DNA of 42,097 nucleotides, taken from positions 1 through 42,097 of the forward strand of contig NZ_JAFEIF010000003.1 in the NCBI RefSeq assembly GCF_017848645.1, given 5' to 3'. A model generated the notes under the pieces. It saw nothing but the letters and a program-made list of their open reading frames with translations. It searched no databases and was not told where the DNA came from. Positions 15,064 through 23,674 of this stretch are shown here, one piece after another (position 1 is the first letter of the stretch; every line of letters begins with the position of its first letter). The DNA is from Limnohabitans sp. (lineage in GTDB: Bacteria; Pseudomonadota; Gammaproteobacteria; Burkholderiales; Burkholderiaceae_C). Made by a program: the position numbers and the translations under genes.

Positions 15064-15446
15064 CCCAACGCGCACTGGTGCTGCTGGACTCGATTGCGCT
15101 GGTCAACGCCTCGCATGCCGGCTCGGTGATCGTGTCGGGCTCGCACGGCGGCTTGTCAGCCTCGCATTTTGTGACCGCGCAAACCCACAAGCCTTTTGCT
15201 GTGGCCTTCAACGATGCAGGGGGTGGCAAAGACGATGCCGGTCGCGTAGCGCTGCACGAGTTGCAGGCCGTGGGCGTGCTGGCCATTTTGTATGCGCACA
15301 CCTCGGCCCGCATTGGCGAAGCGCAAGACGGGCTGGACAACGGCGTGGTCAACGGCCTGAACGCGCTGGCTCTGGCGCACGGCCTGCAGCTGGGCATGCG
15401 GGTGTCTGACGCGGTGCGGCACTTGGTTGAAAACTCGCGGGGTTAA
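15060..15446 (+). CDS. Orphan protein coupled to the transglutaminase-like gene
   Basis: A 128-residue soluble protein that I cannot assign. It is rich in small residues and has two striking blocks. SIALVNASHAGSVIVSGSHGG lies at about residues 11-31, the pattern of a strand followed by a glycine-rich loop. FNDAGGGKDDAGRVAL lies at about 50-65, which looks like a phosphate- or metal-binding loop. A later block YAHTSARIGEAQDGLDNGVV also looks conserved. The start overlaps the upstream stop (ATGA), so it is translated with the transglutaminase-like protein and probably works with it. Codon use is typical of the chromosome. Confidence 0.8.
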   Translation: MTQRALVLLDSIALVNASHAGSVIVSGSHGGLSASHFVTAQTHKPFAVAFNDAGGGKDDAGRVALHELQAVGVLAILYAHTSARIGEAQDGLDNGVVNGLNALALAHGLQLGMRVSDAVRHLVENSRG

Positions 15447-15451
15447 GGGCC

Positions 15452-16330
15452 ATGCACCTTCTTCAACACCTGCGCAGCTGCCGTCTTTGGCTGTTCTTGA
15501 GTTTGGGACTTGGGGCATCGGCCTATGGTCAGCCCGTGTCGGAACTTCTGCCGAGTGCCAACGGTTTGGCGCTGAAAGTTTGGGTGTTCCATCCCCCTCA
15601 ACAACCAAGTGACACACAGCGCCCAGTGGTGGTGGCACTGCACGGATGTGGCGGCATGTACGCCACGGTCGGTTCGCGCAAAGGCCAGCTCAGTGCACGC
15701 CATCAGGGCATGACCGATTTACTGCTGGCCCGAGGCTACAGCGTGGTTTGGCCCGACAGCCTCACACCCCGACAAGAAACCAGTTTGTGCGAACAACGCA
15801 TGGCATCACGCCAGGTGCGGCAGAGCCATCGGCGCAGTGACGTTCACACCACCTTGGCTTGGCTTGCCCAACAAGCCTGGACAGATCAGCAACGGGTTGC
15901 CTTGCTGGGTTGGTCCCATGGTGGCAGTGCCGTGCTGGCCAGTTCGGACAGCACACAAAAACTCCCTCCGTCCAGCGTGACGCCAGACATCGCTTTGGCC
16001 TTTTATCCGGGCTGCGCCGATGCACTGCGGCGTGCTTATCAGCCGACTTGGCCTGTGCACATGCTGCTTGGGGCCTTGGACGATTGGACCCCTGCTGAGC
16101 CCTGTGTGGCTTTGGCCGAGAAAGCGGGCATGAGCTTCAAGCTGTACCCGGACAGCCACCACGGTTTTGACAACCCGGTGGGACAAGTCCAACACTTGCC
16201 CCGTGTGCCCAACGGCCAACATCCGGGCATGGGCGTTCATGCTGGGCGCAACCCTGTGACCGGCCCGCAGGCCTGGCAGGATGTGCTGGACCTGCTCAAG
16301 ACACGATGGCCGGTTCCAATCGCTCACTGA
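15452..16330 (+). CDS. Exported dienelactone hydrolase-family alpha/beta hydrolase
   Basis: A 292-residue protein with a signal peptide (about residues 1-26, ending ASAYGQ) and an alpha/beta-hydrolase core. The oxyanion loop is HGCGGMY (64-70). The nucleophile elbow is G-W-S155-H-G. The acid is probably in LGALDDWTPAEPC and the histidine in YPDSHHGFDNPV. The final region contains Cys-poor polar loops. The substrate is unknown; exported members of this group are often annotated as dienelactone hydrolases without evidence. The gene starts 5 bp after the orphan gene. Its last 35 bp overlap the convergent C45 gene. Confidence 0.87.
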   Translation: MHLLQHLRSCRLWLFLSLGLGASAYGQPVSELLPSANGLALKVWVFHPPQQPSDTQRPVVVALHGCGGMYATVGSRKGQLSARHQGMTDLLLARGYSVVWPDSLTPRQETSLCEQRMASRQVRQSHRRSDVHTTLAWLAQQAWTDQQRVALLGWSHGGSAVLASSDSTQKLPPSSVTPDIALAFYPGCADALRRAYQPTWPVHMLLGALDDWTPAEPCVALAEKAGMSFKLYPDSHHGFDNPVGQVQHLPRVPNGQHPGMGVHAGRNPVTGPQAWQDVLDLLKTRWPVPIAH

Positions 16331-17531
16331 GCTGACGGGACGCAGCGGCCAAAGGCACCGATTCAAAGGCCACACGGCTGGGCACGTCGCAGGCCACCCA
16401 CATGGCGGGCGGCTGGGTGTGCATGACGATGCCGGCCACGCTTTCGACGCGGCTTTCGGGCGGCACGCTCGGGTCAGGGCTGCGGCAGATGGACAAAAAG
16501 CCGTCCGATTCGTCGCGCAAAAAGTGCTCCAACTCGGCTTGCCCGATGGGTGTTTGCAGCGCATGTTGATGTGCGGTGCCCAAGCGGTTGTGGCTGGACA
16601 AGCCCGGGCCCATGGGGGCTTGCTCGGCGAGCAGCGATTCGCACACAAAATGGTTGGTGTGCACCACCACGCCACGGGTGGGCGTGACCTCGGCCCAGCC
16701 CGCGGGCGAGACCTCAAAGCAGGCGGCCTGGCCCTGGGCATCGGCGCAAGGCACATTGGAGGCCGCGCCAAAGCCCAAACCCAGTTCAGTCTGCAAAACC
16801 TGCAAACGCTCGCGGGCGTGCGCCACCGAGCGGCAGTCGAGCAAATGGCGCAGCAGCACATGCACCGGCACACCCAGGCGGCTGCCGTCGCGCACCGAGC
16901 GCAAGATGTTCAGGCCCAACGCAAAGCCCGATTGGTTGATGCCGATCTTGGCCAGCATGCCGGCCTCGGTCAGGGTGGTGATGCTTTGGCCGCTGGGGCC
17001 TTGGGTGTGCAGCACCACCAGGGCTTCGCGCTGGCGGCCCATCCAGTCCCAGTTTTGCGCGAGCCAGGCTTGGCCGGTGCGGCTGGCCGCGGCGGTCACA
17101 CCCATGGCGGTGCATTCGCCGTCGTGCAGGGCGCTGTCCCAGGCGGCTTGCTCCAGCCAGTCGGGCAGGCCTGCGGCGCGGTTGGCGGCCAGGGCCGCTG
17201 ATGCGGCGTCTTTCAGGTGCGGCGCATCCGCCAAAAACGTGGGCGGCAAAATTTCGGTGCGGCAGTTCAGCGCCATCAGGCTGCCCAGGCTCTGGCCGCT
17301 GCTTTGGGCCATGCCGCGCAGCTCGGCCATGAGGTCGGCATCCACCTGCGCAATGACGCCTTCAAAGCGCATGGCCCGCTCGCAAGCGCTGGCCCAGTCG
17401 ATGCCGCAGGCGGCAAACAATCGGGCGTAAGTGACCACGCTGTGCTGGATGCGGTCCTTGGCATCTTGACCATAAATTTGGCCGCGTTCTTGTGCCGAAG
17501 CGGCGTGCAGCGTGTCGATGCAAGGGAACAT
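16296..17531 (-). CDS. C45-family N-terminal nucleophile acyltransferase/amidase-like protein
   Basis: A 411-residue protein of the acyl-CoA:6-aminopenicillanic acid acyltransferase (peptidase C45) family. The likely autocatalytic site is G138-E-C140-TAMGV (HDGECTAMGV), giving a short alpha chain and a C140-led beta chain. WLAQNWDWM, KIGINQSGFALGLN and VVHTNHF are the other family blocks. Family members self-process and hydrolyse or transfer amides; the actual substrate is unknown. There is no signal peptide. The 3' end overlaps the convergent hydrolase gene by 35 bp. Confidence 0.88.
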   Translation of the reverse strand: MFPCIDTLHAASAQERGQIYGQDAKDRIQHSVVTYARLFAACGIDWASACERAMRFEGVIAQVDADLMAELRGMAQSSGQSLGSLMALNCRTEILPPTFLADAPHLKDAASAALAANRAAGLPDWLEQAAWDSALHDGECTAMGVTAAASRTGQAWLAQNWDWMGRQREALVVLHTQGPSGQSITTLTEAGMLAKIGINQSGFALGLNILRSVRDGSRLGVPVHVLLRHLLDCRSVAHARERLQVLQTELGLGFGAASNVPCADAQGQAACFEVSPAGWAEVTPTRGVVVHTNHFVCESLLAEQAPMGPGLSSHNRLGTAHQHALQTPIGQAELEHFLRDESDGFLSICRSPDPSVPPESRVESVAGIVMHTQPPAMWVACDVPSRVAFESVPLAAASRQLSERLEPAIVS

Positions 17532-17860
17532 GTTTTGTCTCCAAAATGGCTTGAACTGCGAAGAAACTTGGCTTGAAGGAGTTCACCTCGAGAGCGATGG
17601 TTTTGCGGACAGTTGCACGCCCATCGCCCACGGGGTGGGCTCCTACTAAATCAGACCTGCGGCAGGTTTTGAGGTGGCATCCAAATCGATCGCCGACTGG
17701 GCAGGCTCCTTCGACAGCGGTTCAAGCATGAGTCTCATGCCCATGGCCCGACACGTCAACCCGGACCCACTGAGATTCGCCTTCGCACTGGCACCTCGGT
17801 GACTGTGACATGCCAGCACACGGGGCCATCATGGACGTCTGTTGAACTGGAGACCCTGCC
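17532..17860. other. 329-bp intergenic region between divergent genes
   Basis: No credible reading frame. It holds the REP-like element at 17622-17646 and, close to the right end, GGAGA at 17850-17854 as ribosome site for the M81 gene. No clear promoter hexamers were assigned. Confidence 0.6.
17622..17646. repeat. REP-like palindromic element, copy 2
   Basis: Core CATCGCCCACGGGGTGGGCT then CCTAC. GCCCAC and GTGGGC pair as a stem. It closely matches the layout of the element at 12392-12419. Confidence 0.65.
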
Positions 17861-19360
17861 ATGCGTTTACTGATCGCAATGATGATGCACGAGACCAACA
17901 CCTTCTCGCCGGTGCCCACCGACTTGCAGCGCTTTGCACTGGGCCCGGGCGAAGCGCCACCGCGTGGCGACGCGGCCATTGCGGCGTTTCGCGGCACGGG
18001 CACGGCCACAGGGGCGTTCATTGATTTGGCCGAGCACGCGGGAGCGGAGTTCGAGCTGGCCCTGGGTGCACACGCCGCGCCCAGCGGGCTGGTGTTTGAC
18101 GATGCCTACGAGTCCATGAGCCAGGCCATTTTGCAGGCCGTGGCGCGGGGCGGTTTTGACGGCATTTTGCTGGACCTGCACGGCGCCATGGTGAGCGAAA
18201 GCCATGAAGACGGCGAAGGCGAGTTGCTGCACCGCATCCGCGCCATCGACCCCAAAACGCCGATTGGCGTGGCTTATGACATGCACGCCAACGTCTACGC
18301 CGACATGGTCGAGCTGGCGCAAACCGTGGCGGGCTACCAGACCTACCCGCATGTGGACATGTATGGCACCGGCGTGCGGGCGGGCACGGCCCTGCTCAAG
18401 CTGCTCCAAGGCCAGGCCAAGCCCACCACAGCTTGGGGCCGCTTGCCCATGATCCCGCACATCATGCGGCAAAGCTCGCTGGACGAGCCCAACCGCTCGA
18501 TCCAGGCGCGTGCCCAGCAAATGGAGGCCGAAGGCGCTTTGTGCGCCAGCGTGTTCACCGGTTTTCCGCATGCCGACATCGAGAACGCGGGCCTGTCGGT
18601 GGTGGTGGTGACCGACAACGACCCGGCGCTGGCCCAGCGCCTGCGCGACGAACTGATGCAAATGGCTTGGGACAGCCGCGCGCAGTGGGTCTACGGGGTG
18701 GAGCCGCTGGCGGCTTCGGTGGCCCGAGCCAAGACCCTCACCGAGTTCCCGGTCATGTTGCTCGACCATTACGACAACGCGGCCTCGGGCGGCACCATGG
18801 ACACCACCGCCGTGCTGGCCGAGGTGCTGCGCCAGGGTTTGCGCAACGTGGCGGTGTTTGCGATTTTTGACCCGCAGGCGGTGCAAGAAGCCATTGCAGC
18901 GGGCATTGGTGCGCAGGTGCGGCTGCAAGTGGGCGGCAAGATGGCCATGCCGCTCATGCCGCACCGCAGCGCACCGATTGAGTTGAGCGGCGTGGTCAAG
19001 CTGATCTCGAACGGCAAGTACCGCAACAAAGGCCCCATGAGCCAAGGTGCCCGGCAAAACATGGGCCAGGCGGTGGTGATCGACACAGGCGATGTGGAGG
19101 TGGCGCTGATCTCGCGCCATGTCGAGCCCTTTGACGTGAACGCCCTGCTGTGCCTGGGCATCGACCCGACGCAAAAGGATTTTGTGGTGCTCAAAAGCCG
19201 GGTGCACTGGCGCGCTGGCCTGGGCCACCTGGCCCGCGCCACAGTGGAGTGCGCCGGGGCCGGGGCCTGCACCTCGGATTACAGCGAATTGCAATTCAAA
19301 AAACTGCGCCGGCCGATCTACCCGTTGGATGCGGGGGTCAGCTGGTCAGCGACCGACTGA
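17861..19360 (+). CDS. M81-family (MlrC-like) metallopeptidase
   Basis: A 499-residue protein of the MlrC/peptidase M81 family. The N-terminus MRLLIAMMMHETNTFSP carries the conserved H-E-T-N-T-F-S motif. LDLHGAMVSE and VAYDMHANVYADM supply further metal ligands. GYQTYPHVDMYGTGVRAG, DHYDNAASGGTMDTT, ISNGKYRNKGPM and GSRVHW-like VLKSRVHWRAG follow in family order. MlrC finishes the breakdown of linearised microcystin, but most relatives have unknown substrates. GGAGA precedes the ATG by six bases. It is a monocistronic gene. Confidence 0.93.
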   Translation: MRLLIAMMMHETNTFSPVPTDLQRFALGPGEAPPRGDAAIAAFRGTGTATGAFIDLAEHAGAEFELALGAHAAPSGLVFDDAYESMSQAILQAVARGGFDGILLDLHGAMVSESHEDGEGELLHRIRAIDPKTPIGVAYDMHANVYADMVELAQTVAGYQTYPHVDMYGTGVRAGTALLKLLQGQAKPTTAWGRLPMIPHIMRQSSLDEPNRSIQARAQQMEAEGALCASVFTGFPHADIENAGLSVVVVTDNDPALAQRLRDELMQMAWDSRAQWVYGVEPLAASVARAKTLTEFPVMLLDHYDNAASGGTMDTTAVLAEVLRQGLRNVAVFAIFDPQAVQEAIAAGIGAQVRLQVGGKMAMPLMPHRSAPIELSGVVKLISNGKYRNKGPMSQGARQNMGQAVVIDTGDVEVALISRHVEPFDVNALLCLGIDPTQKDFVVLKSRVHWRAGLGHLARATVECAGAGACTSDYSELQFKKLRRPIYPLDAGVSWSATD

Positions 19361-19490
19361 TCGCGGTCAGAGACTGTCCCCACCGATCAACACACGGCCC
19401 ATCTGAACCCAAGGCTGACCCGTGGGAGTGGTCTGCGACCGCGATCGGTGTTCTGCAGAAGCGGGTTTCAGCCTCAACACGCACCAACAA

Positions 19491-19515
19491 GACCGGGTCT
19501 CAAAACACCCGGGTC
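19491..19515. terminator. Inverted repeat between convergent genes
   Basis: GACCGGGT (19491-19498) pairs with ACCCGGGTC (19507-19515) with one bulge, around CTCAAAAC. It sits at the stop of the leftward MFS gene and 130 bp after the M81 gene. T-runs are poor on both sides, so termination is only suggested. Confidence 0.3.
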
Positions 19516-20758
19516 AAGCGGGCTGCAGCGCCGCCCGCTTGACGCGCCACAGCAGCCACAAAGCGATGCTCAGGTTGAGCGCGTTCCACAGCACGCCGTT
19601 GATGAACGCCGCGTGGTACGAGCCGGTGAGGTCAAACACCTTGCCCGACATCCAGCCGCCCAAAGCCATGCCCAAGAGGGTGGCCATGATGACCGCGCCC
19701 ACGCGTGAGCCCGCTTCTTTGGCCGGAAAGTATTCGCGCACGATGATGGCGTAGGCCGGCACGATGCCGCCTTGAAACAGGCCGAACAAGGCGGAGATGA
19801 TGTAGAGCGAGACCAGACCATTGAATGGCAAAAACAAGAGCAGCGCCACGCCCTGCAAAACCGAGCCCAGCACCAGCGTGCGCAAGCCGCCAATGCGGTC
19901 ACAAATGGCCCCGGAAATCAAACGGCTGGCGATGCCGCTGGCCAGCATGAGCGAGAGCATTTCTGCGCCGCGTGCCGCGCCAAAACCCAGGTCGGTGCAG
20001 TACGCCACGATGTGCACCTGCGGCATGGCCATGGCCACGCAACAAGCCACACCCGCCACGCACAGCAAAAACTGTGCGTTGTTGGGGCTCAGGCCAAAGG
20101 GCCGCTGCGATTGCAGAGCCTGGGCGCTGCCCACCACCGGGGTTTGCAGCAAGGGCGGGCGCTGGCGCATCAGCAGGCTCAGCAGCACCATGCCGATGCC
20201 ACAAAACAGGCCCAGCGCCACATAGGTGCTGCGCCAGCCCACGGTCTCGACGCCGTGCTGCGCCAAAGGCGGCCAGATGGCCCCGGCCACGTAGTTGCCG
20301 CTGGCGCACACCGCCACGGCAATGCCCCGGCGTTTGCGCCACCACAGAGAGGTGTCGGCCACCAAGGGCGCAAAAGTAGTGGAGCTGCCGATCAGCCCCA
20401 AAAGCAAGCCATGTGCCAGCGCAAACCACCAGATGTTGCCCGACAGACTGGCCGCGATGAAACCCAGGCCCGTGCCCACACCGCCCAAAAACAAAGGCAC
20501 ATGCACCCCCGCGCGGTCGGCCCAGCGGCCCATGAACAGGCCCCCGACACCAAAGCCGATCATCATCAAGGTGTAGGGCAAGGAAGCATCGGCCCGGCTG
20601 ACGCCGAACTCGGCCTGCACAGCAGGCAGCACCACGGCAACCACGTACATGCTGGAGCCCCCCAGCGTCATCAGGGCCAAGGTGACCAGCAAACGCCTGG
20701 CAGCGTAAGCAGAGTCGATCAGGTGTTCAGCAGCAGCGGTGGATGAGCTCATGCCCAT
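19514..20758 (-). CDS. MFS transporter, last gene of the catabolic operon
   Basis: A 414-residue major facilitator protein with about twelve hydrophobic segments. The loop between helices 2 and 3 reads GVGGLFMGRWADRAG, the classic MFS motif A, and an equivalent GAICDRIGG lies between helices 8 and 9. It belongs to the oxalate/formate or monocarboxylate-like branch by general appearance (helix 1 ALMTLGGSSMYVVAVVLPAV). It starts 55 bp after the monooxygenase at 20814-22481, so it may carry the operon's substrate alongside or instead of the Bug system. Met codons at 20758 and 20752 are both possible starts. Confidence 0.88.
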   Translation of the reverse strand: MGMSSSTAAAEHLIDSAYAARRLLVTLALMTLGGSSMYVVAVVLPAVQAEFGVSRADASLPYTLMMIGFGVGGLFMGRWADRAGVHVPLFLGGVGTGLGFIAASLSGNIWWFALAHGLLLGLIGSSTTFAPLVADTSLWWRKRRGIAVAVCASGNYVAGAIWPPLAQHGVETVGWRSTYVALGLFCGIGMVLLSLLMRQRPPLLQTPVVGSAQALQSQRPFGLSPNNAQFLLCVAGVACCVAMAMPQVHIVAYCTDLGFGAARGAEMLSLMLASGIASRLISGAICDRIGGLRTLVLGSVLQGVALLLFLPFNGLVSLYIISALFGLFQGGIVPAYAIIVREYFPAKEAGSRVGAVIMATLLGMALGGWMSGKVFDLTGSYHAAFINGVLWNALNLSIALWLLWRVKRAALQPA

Positions 20759-20813
20759 AGGTTAGCAGGCGAGCACAGGGGGTCTTGGCAAATGCGGGAC
20801 AAGCCACCTGCCC

Positions 20814-22481
20814 TCAGACCGCAGCACGTCGGCCGCACAAGGTGGCCACCAAGGCCTGGGCCGAGCCGTCTTCCAGGCTGTGCCCACGCCACACGGTGTG
20901 GGCATCTGCACGCACCATGAGCAAGGGGTGTTGGTATTCGGGCGGCAGGTCTTGCACACCCGACACATCGAGCACCCGCAGCGGCATGCCTTGGTGTTCG
21001 GCTGCGGCTTGCAGGGCCTCCAGCGCACCGTCAAAGCCCGGCTTCAGGCACAGCAAGGTGTAAGCAGGGCCCAAGGCGTCGTAGACCGATTGGCCCTCCC
21101 CCAGCCAGAAATGCGGCGCACGACAGCCGGGCACCGTGGATGCGGTGAAGCTGCCCATGCTGTACTCGGGCGCTTTGTCGCCGTCGTAAACCATGACGGG
21201 TGACTGGTCGTAGTAATAGCCAAAGTTCAGGCCTGCACAGCAGTATTGCTGCACGTTCAGGTCGTACAAGTTTTGGCCAAAGGCCTCGCGGGCGGCCTGG
21301 CCCTCGGGGCTGTCTTCTTCCAAATTCAGCGGAATCTCGCGGCGGCGCTGGCTCATGGCGTGTGCGTGGTTCATGGCAAAGCGTGAGACCTGCTCGGTGA
21401 TCGGGTGGCGTTCTTTCTCGTAGGCCGACAAAGCTTCGGGCGCGGCCCAGCCTTCGATTTGCGCGGACAGGTGCCAAGCCAGGTTGGCCGCATCGGCCAA
21501 GCCTGCATTCATGCCATAACCGGCATAAGGCACCCACAGGTGCGCGGCGTCACCAGCCAGAAAGACGCGGCCTACGCGCAGTTTGTCACTGACCAGGCGG
21601 CGGCCGAACCAGTCTTCGCGGCTCATCTGTTCGTACTCGAAGTCTTCGCCCACACCCAAGATGGTGCGGATGGCCCAGTCGCGGTCCACCGCGTCAAAGT
21701 CGGCTTCGTGGTCGCGCAGGTAGTTGTGGATCAACCAAACCTCCTGGCCGTCGATGGCGTAAATGTTGCCGCTGCGCCGGGGGTTGACGGTGAACATGGC
21801 CCAAGCGGCCGGGGCCTTCAGCCGCGCCATCAAACCCGGCGCGCGGATGCAGGTGCTTTGCACGCGCTGCACCACCTCGTCGCCCACCAGTTTGGCGCCA
21901 ATGGCTTTGCGCACTGCCGAGCGGCCACCGTCGCAGCCCACCAGATAAGCCGCTTGCATGTGCAGCGGCGGCGCGTCGGGCGTGTCCAGGTTTTGAATGC
22001 GCACGTTCACCTGGCCGTCGGTTTGATCGAAGTCCAGCACTTGGTGCCGGTACAGCGTGGTGACCAAGGGTTGCTGGGCCACATGCCCCGCCAAAATCGG
22101 CTCGATGTAGCGCTGGTTGATGCGGTGCGGTGGCTCGGGCGTGGGCCAATCGCCGTCGGGGCCGCTGTGGTCGGTCAGGCGGGTGCTGCGCCCGGGAATG
22201 TGGATGCGTGCGATTTCTTGACCGACGGTGCTGGTGCGGTACGACACGTCGTGCGGGTAGTCATCCGGCAGGCCTGCGGCACGCAGGTCTTGGGCCACAC
22301 CCAAGGCGCGAAACAACTCCATGCTGCGGGCCGAGATGTGGTTGCATTTGACATCCGGCAGCGCACCTGCAGGCCGCATTTCAACCAGAGTGCAGGCGAT
22401 GCCGCGGCGCGCCAAACACAGCGCCAGGGTCATGCCCACAGGCCCCGCGCCCACCACCACAACGGGTGCATTCAAACTCAT
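20814..22481 (-). CDS. FAD-dependent aromatic monooxygenase, MhpA/PheA type
   Basis: A 555-residue class A flavoprotein monooxygenase. VVVGAGPVGMTLALCLARRG (residues 8-27) is the GxGxxG FAD site, VGCDGGRSAVRKAIGAKLVG is the DG motif, and RVFLAGDAAHLWVPYAGYGM is the GD motif. A C-terminal thioredoxin-like domain (about 440-555) is typical of phenol and 3-(3-hydroxyphenyl)propionate hydroxylases. It should hydroxylate an aromatic acid or phenol with NAD(P)H and O2. It overlaps the preceding monooxygenase by four bases (ATGA, 22478-22481). The precise substrate is not readable from sequence. Confidence 0.93.
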   Translation of the reverse strand: MSLNAPVVVVGAGPVGMTLALCLARRGIACTLVEMRPAGALPDVKCNHISARSMELFRALGVAQDLRAAGLPDDYPHDVSYRTSTVGQEIARIHIPGRSTRLTDHSGPDGDWPTPEPPHRINQRYIEPILAGHVAQQPLVTTLYRHQVLDFDQTDGQVNVRIQNLDTPDAPPLHMQAAYLVGCDGGRSAVRKAIGAKLVGDEVVQRVQSTCIRAPGLMARLKAPAAWAMFTVNPRRSGNIYAIDGQEVWLIHNYLRDHEADFDAVDRDWAIRTILGVGEDFEYEQMSREDWFGRRLVSDKLRVGRVFLAGDAAHLWVPYAGYGMNAGLADAANLAWHLSAQIEGWAAPEALSAYEKERHPITEQVSRFAMNHAHAMSQRRREIPLNLEEDSPEGQAAREAFGQNLYDLNVQQYCCAGLNFGYYYDQSPVMVYDGDKAPEYSMGSFTASTVPGCRAPHFWLGEGQSVYDALGPAYTLLCLKPGFDGALEALQAAAEHQGMPLRVLDVSGVQDLPPEYQHPLLMVRADAHTVWRGHSLEDGSAQALVATLCGRRAAV

Positions 22482-23674
22482 AGCGGCACTTTCAAAGGGT
22501 CGTATTCAAACAGCCAGTCGTAGCGGCGGCGGACTTTTTCGGGCTCCCACTCGCTGCTGACATAGTCCACCGCTTTGGCGGGGTCTGAAAGCTGGGGGTT
22601 GTGAAAGCGCTGGGCGTTGTCGCGCGAACGGTTGACGATGTCGGCGGTGCGTTGCCAGCGCAGTTTTTCAAAACGGGCCAAGGCGTTTTCGGTGGGTTCA
22701 TGCAAGGCCAGACAGCGCGCCATGACGGCGGCGTCTTCGAGCGCCATGTTGGCCCCCTGCGCCAAAAACGGCAAAGTGGGGTGCGCGGCGTCGCCCAGCA
22801 GGCAGATGTTGCCCTGCGCCCAGCCGGTTTGTGGGGCACGGCCAAGCAAAGCCCATTTAAAAGGCTGCTCGATGGCCGACATCAGCTCGCACACATCGGC
22901 ATGCCAGTGGCCAAAGTCTTGCAGCAGCTCGGCGTGGGTGCCCGGCTCGGTCCAGGACTCGCTGCGCCAGCCTTCGCGCTCGATGATGCCCACCACGTTC
23001 ATCAGCTGCCCACCGCGCACCGGGTAGGTGATGACGTGCGCCCCCGGCCCAACCCAGTTGGTGCCGACCTGCGCCCGCAAGTGTTCAGACACGCGCTCCA
23101 CCGGCACCAAGCCGCGCCAGGCCAGCAAGCCGGTGAATTGCGCCTTGTCTTCACCCAGCAACTGCTCGCGCAGCACCGAATGCACCCCATCGGCCGCCAG
23201 CAATACCGCGGCACTGTGCTGCGAGCCGTCGTTCAACTCAAAAGACACCCCCGCATCGATGTTGTGAGCCTGGACCACCCGCGCGTTCAGGCGCACGGGC
23301 CGGTCTGATCGCGCCTCAAAGGCGTCCAACAATACCCGGTGCAAATCGCCCCGGTGCACCATCCAGTAAGGGGCACCAAACCGCGCCAGACAATCGTCGC
23401 CCAGGTCAAACAACTTCCAGCGCTGGCCGGTGTTCCACATGCGGATTTCTTTGCCCCGGGCTTGGCTGACGCAGCTTTGCAAAGCCTCGCCCAGGCCCAG
23501 CGCCAGCAAGACGCGCGAACCGTTGGGCGATATTTGCAAACCCGCACCCAACTCACCCAGTTGCGAGGCTTGCTCGAACACATCGACCTTGAAACCCTGC
23601 TGCAACAAAGCCAAGGCGGTGGTCAAACCCGCAATGCCCGCCCCGGCAATGGCGATGCGCTGGTGTGTGCTCAT
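22478..23674 (-). CDS. FAD-dependent monooxygenase, salicylate / 3-hydroxybenzoate 6-hydroxylase type
   Basis: A 398-residue class A flavin monooxygenase. Features are RIAIAGAGIAGLTTALALLQ (residues 6-25, FAD site), then LGAGLQISPNGSRVLLALGL, MVHRGDLHRVLLDAFEAR and LLAADGVHSVLREQLLG (DG motif). CLLGDAAHPTLPFLAQGANM (GD motif) and the C-terminal YDPLKVPL are typical of salicylate hydroxylase-like enzymes. It would hydroxylate, or oxidatively decarboxylate, an aromatic carboxylate. It overlaps the upstream Bug gene (ATGA at 23671-23674) and the downstream MhpA-type gene. The longer frame start at 23713 was rejected because it runs into the Bug gene. Confidence 0.92.
   Translation of the reverse strand: MSTHQRIAIAGAGIAGLTTALALLQQGFKVDVFEQASQLGELGAGLQISPNGSRVLLALGLGEALQSCVSQARGKEIRMWNTGQRWKLFDLGDDCLARFGAPYWMVHRGDLHRVLLDAFEARSDRPVRLNARVVQAHNIDAGVSFELNDGSQHSAAVLLAADGVHSVLREQLLGEDKAQFTGLLAWRGLVPVERVSEHLRAQVGTNWVGPGAHVITYPVRGGQLMNVVGIIEREGWRSESWTEPGTHAELLQDFGHWHADVCELMSAIEQPFKWALLGRAPQTGWAQGNICLLGDAAHPTLPFLAQGANMALEDAAVMARCLALHEPTENALARFEKLRWQRTADIVNRSRDNAQRFHNPQLSDPAKAVDYVSSEWEPEKVRRRYDWLFEYDPLKVPL

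Noticed and set aside
17867..19294. A long reverse frame opposite the M81 peptidase gene
   Set aside because: It is the mirror of a gene with full MlrC family motifs; the product is dominated by His, Arg and Ala.
21405..22523. A 372-codon + strand frame opposite the MhpA-type monooxygenase
   Set aside because: It is an antisense shadow with no motif; the flavoprotein on the other strand has all three FAD motifs.
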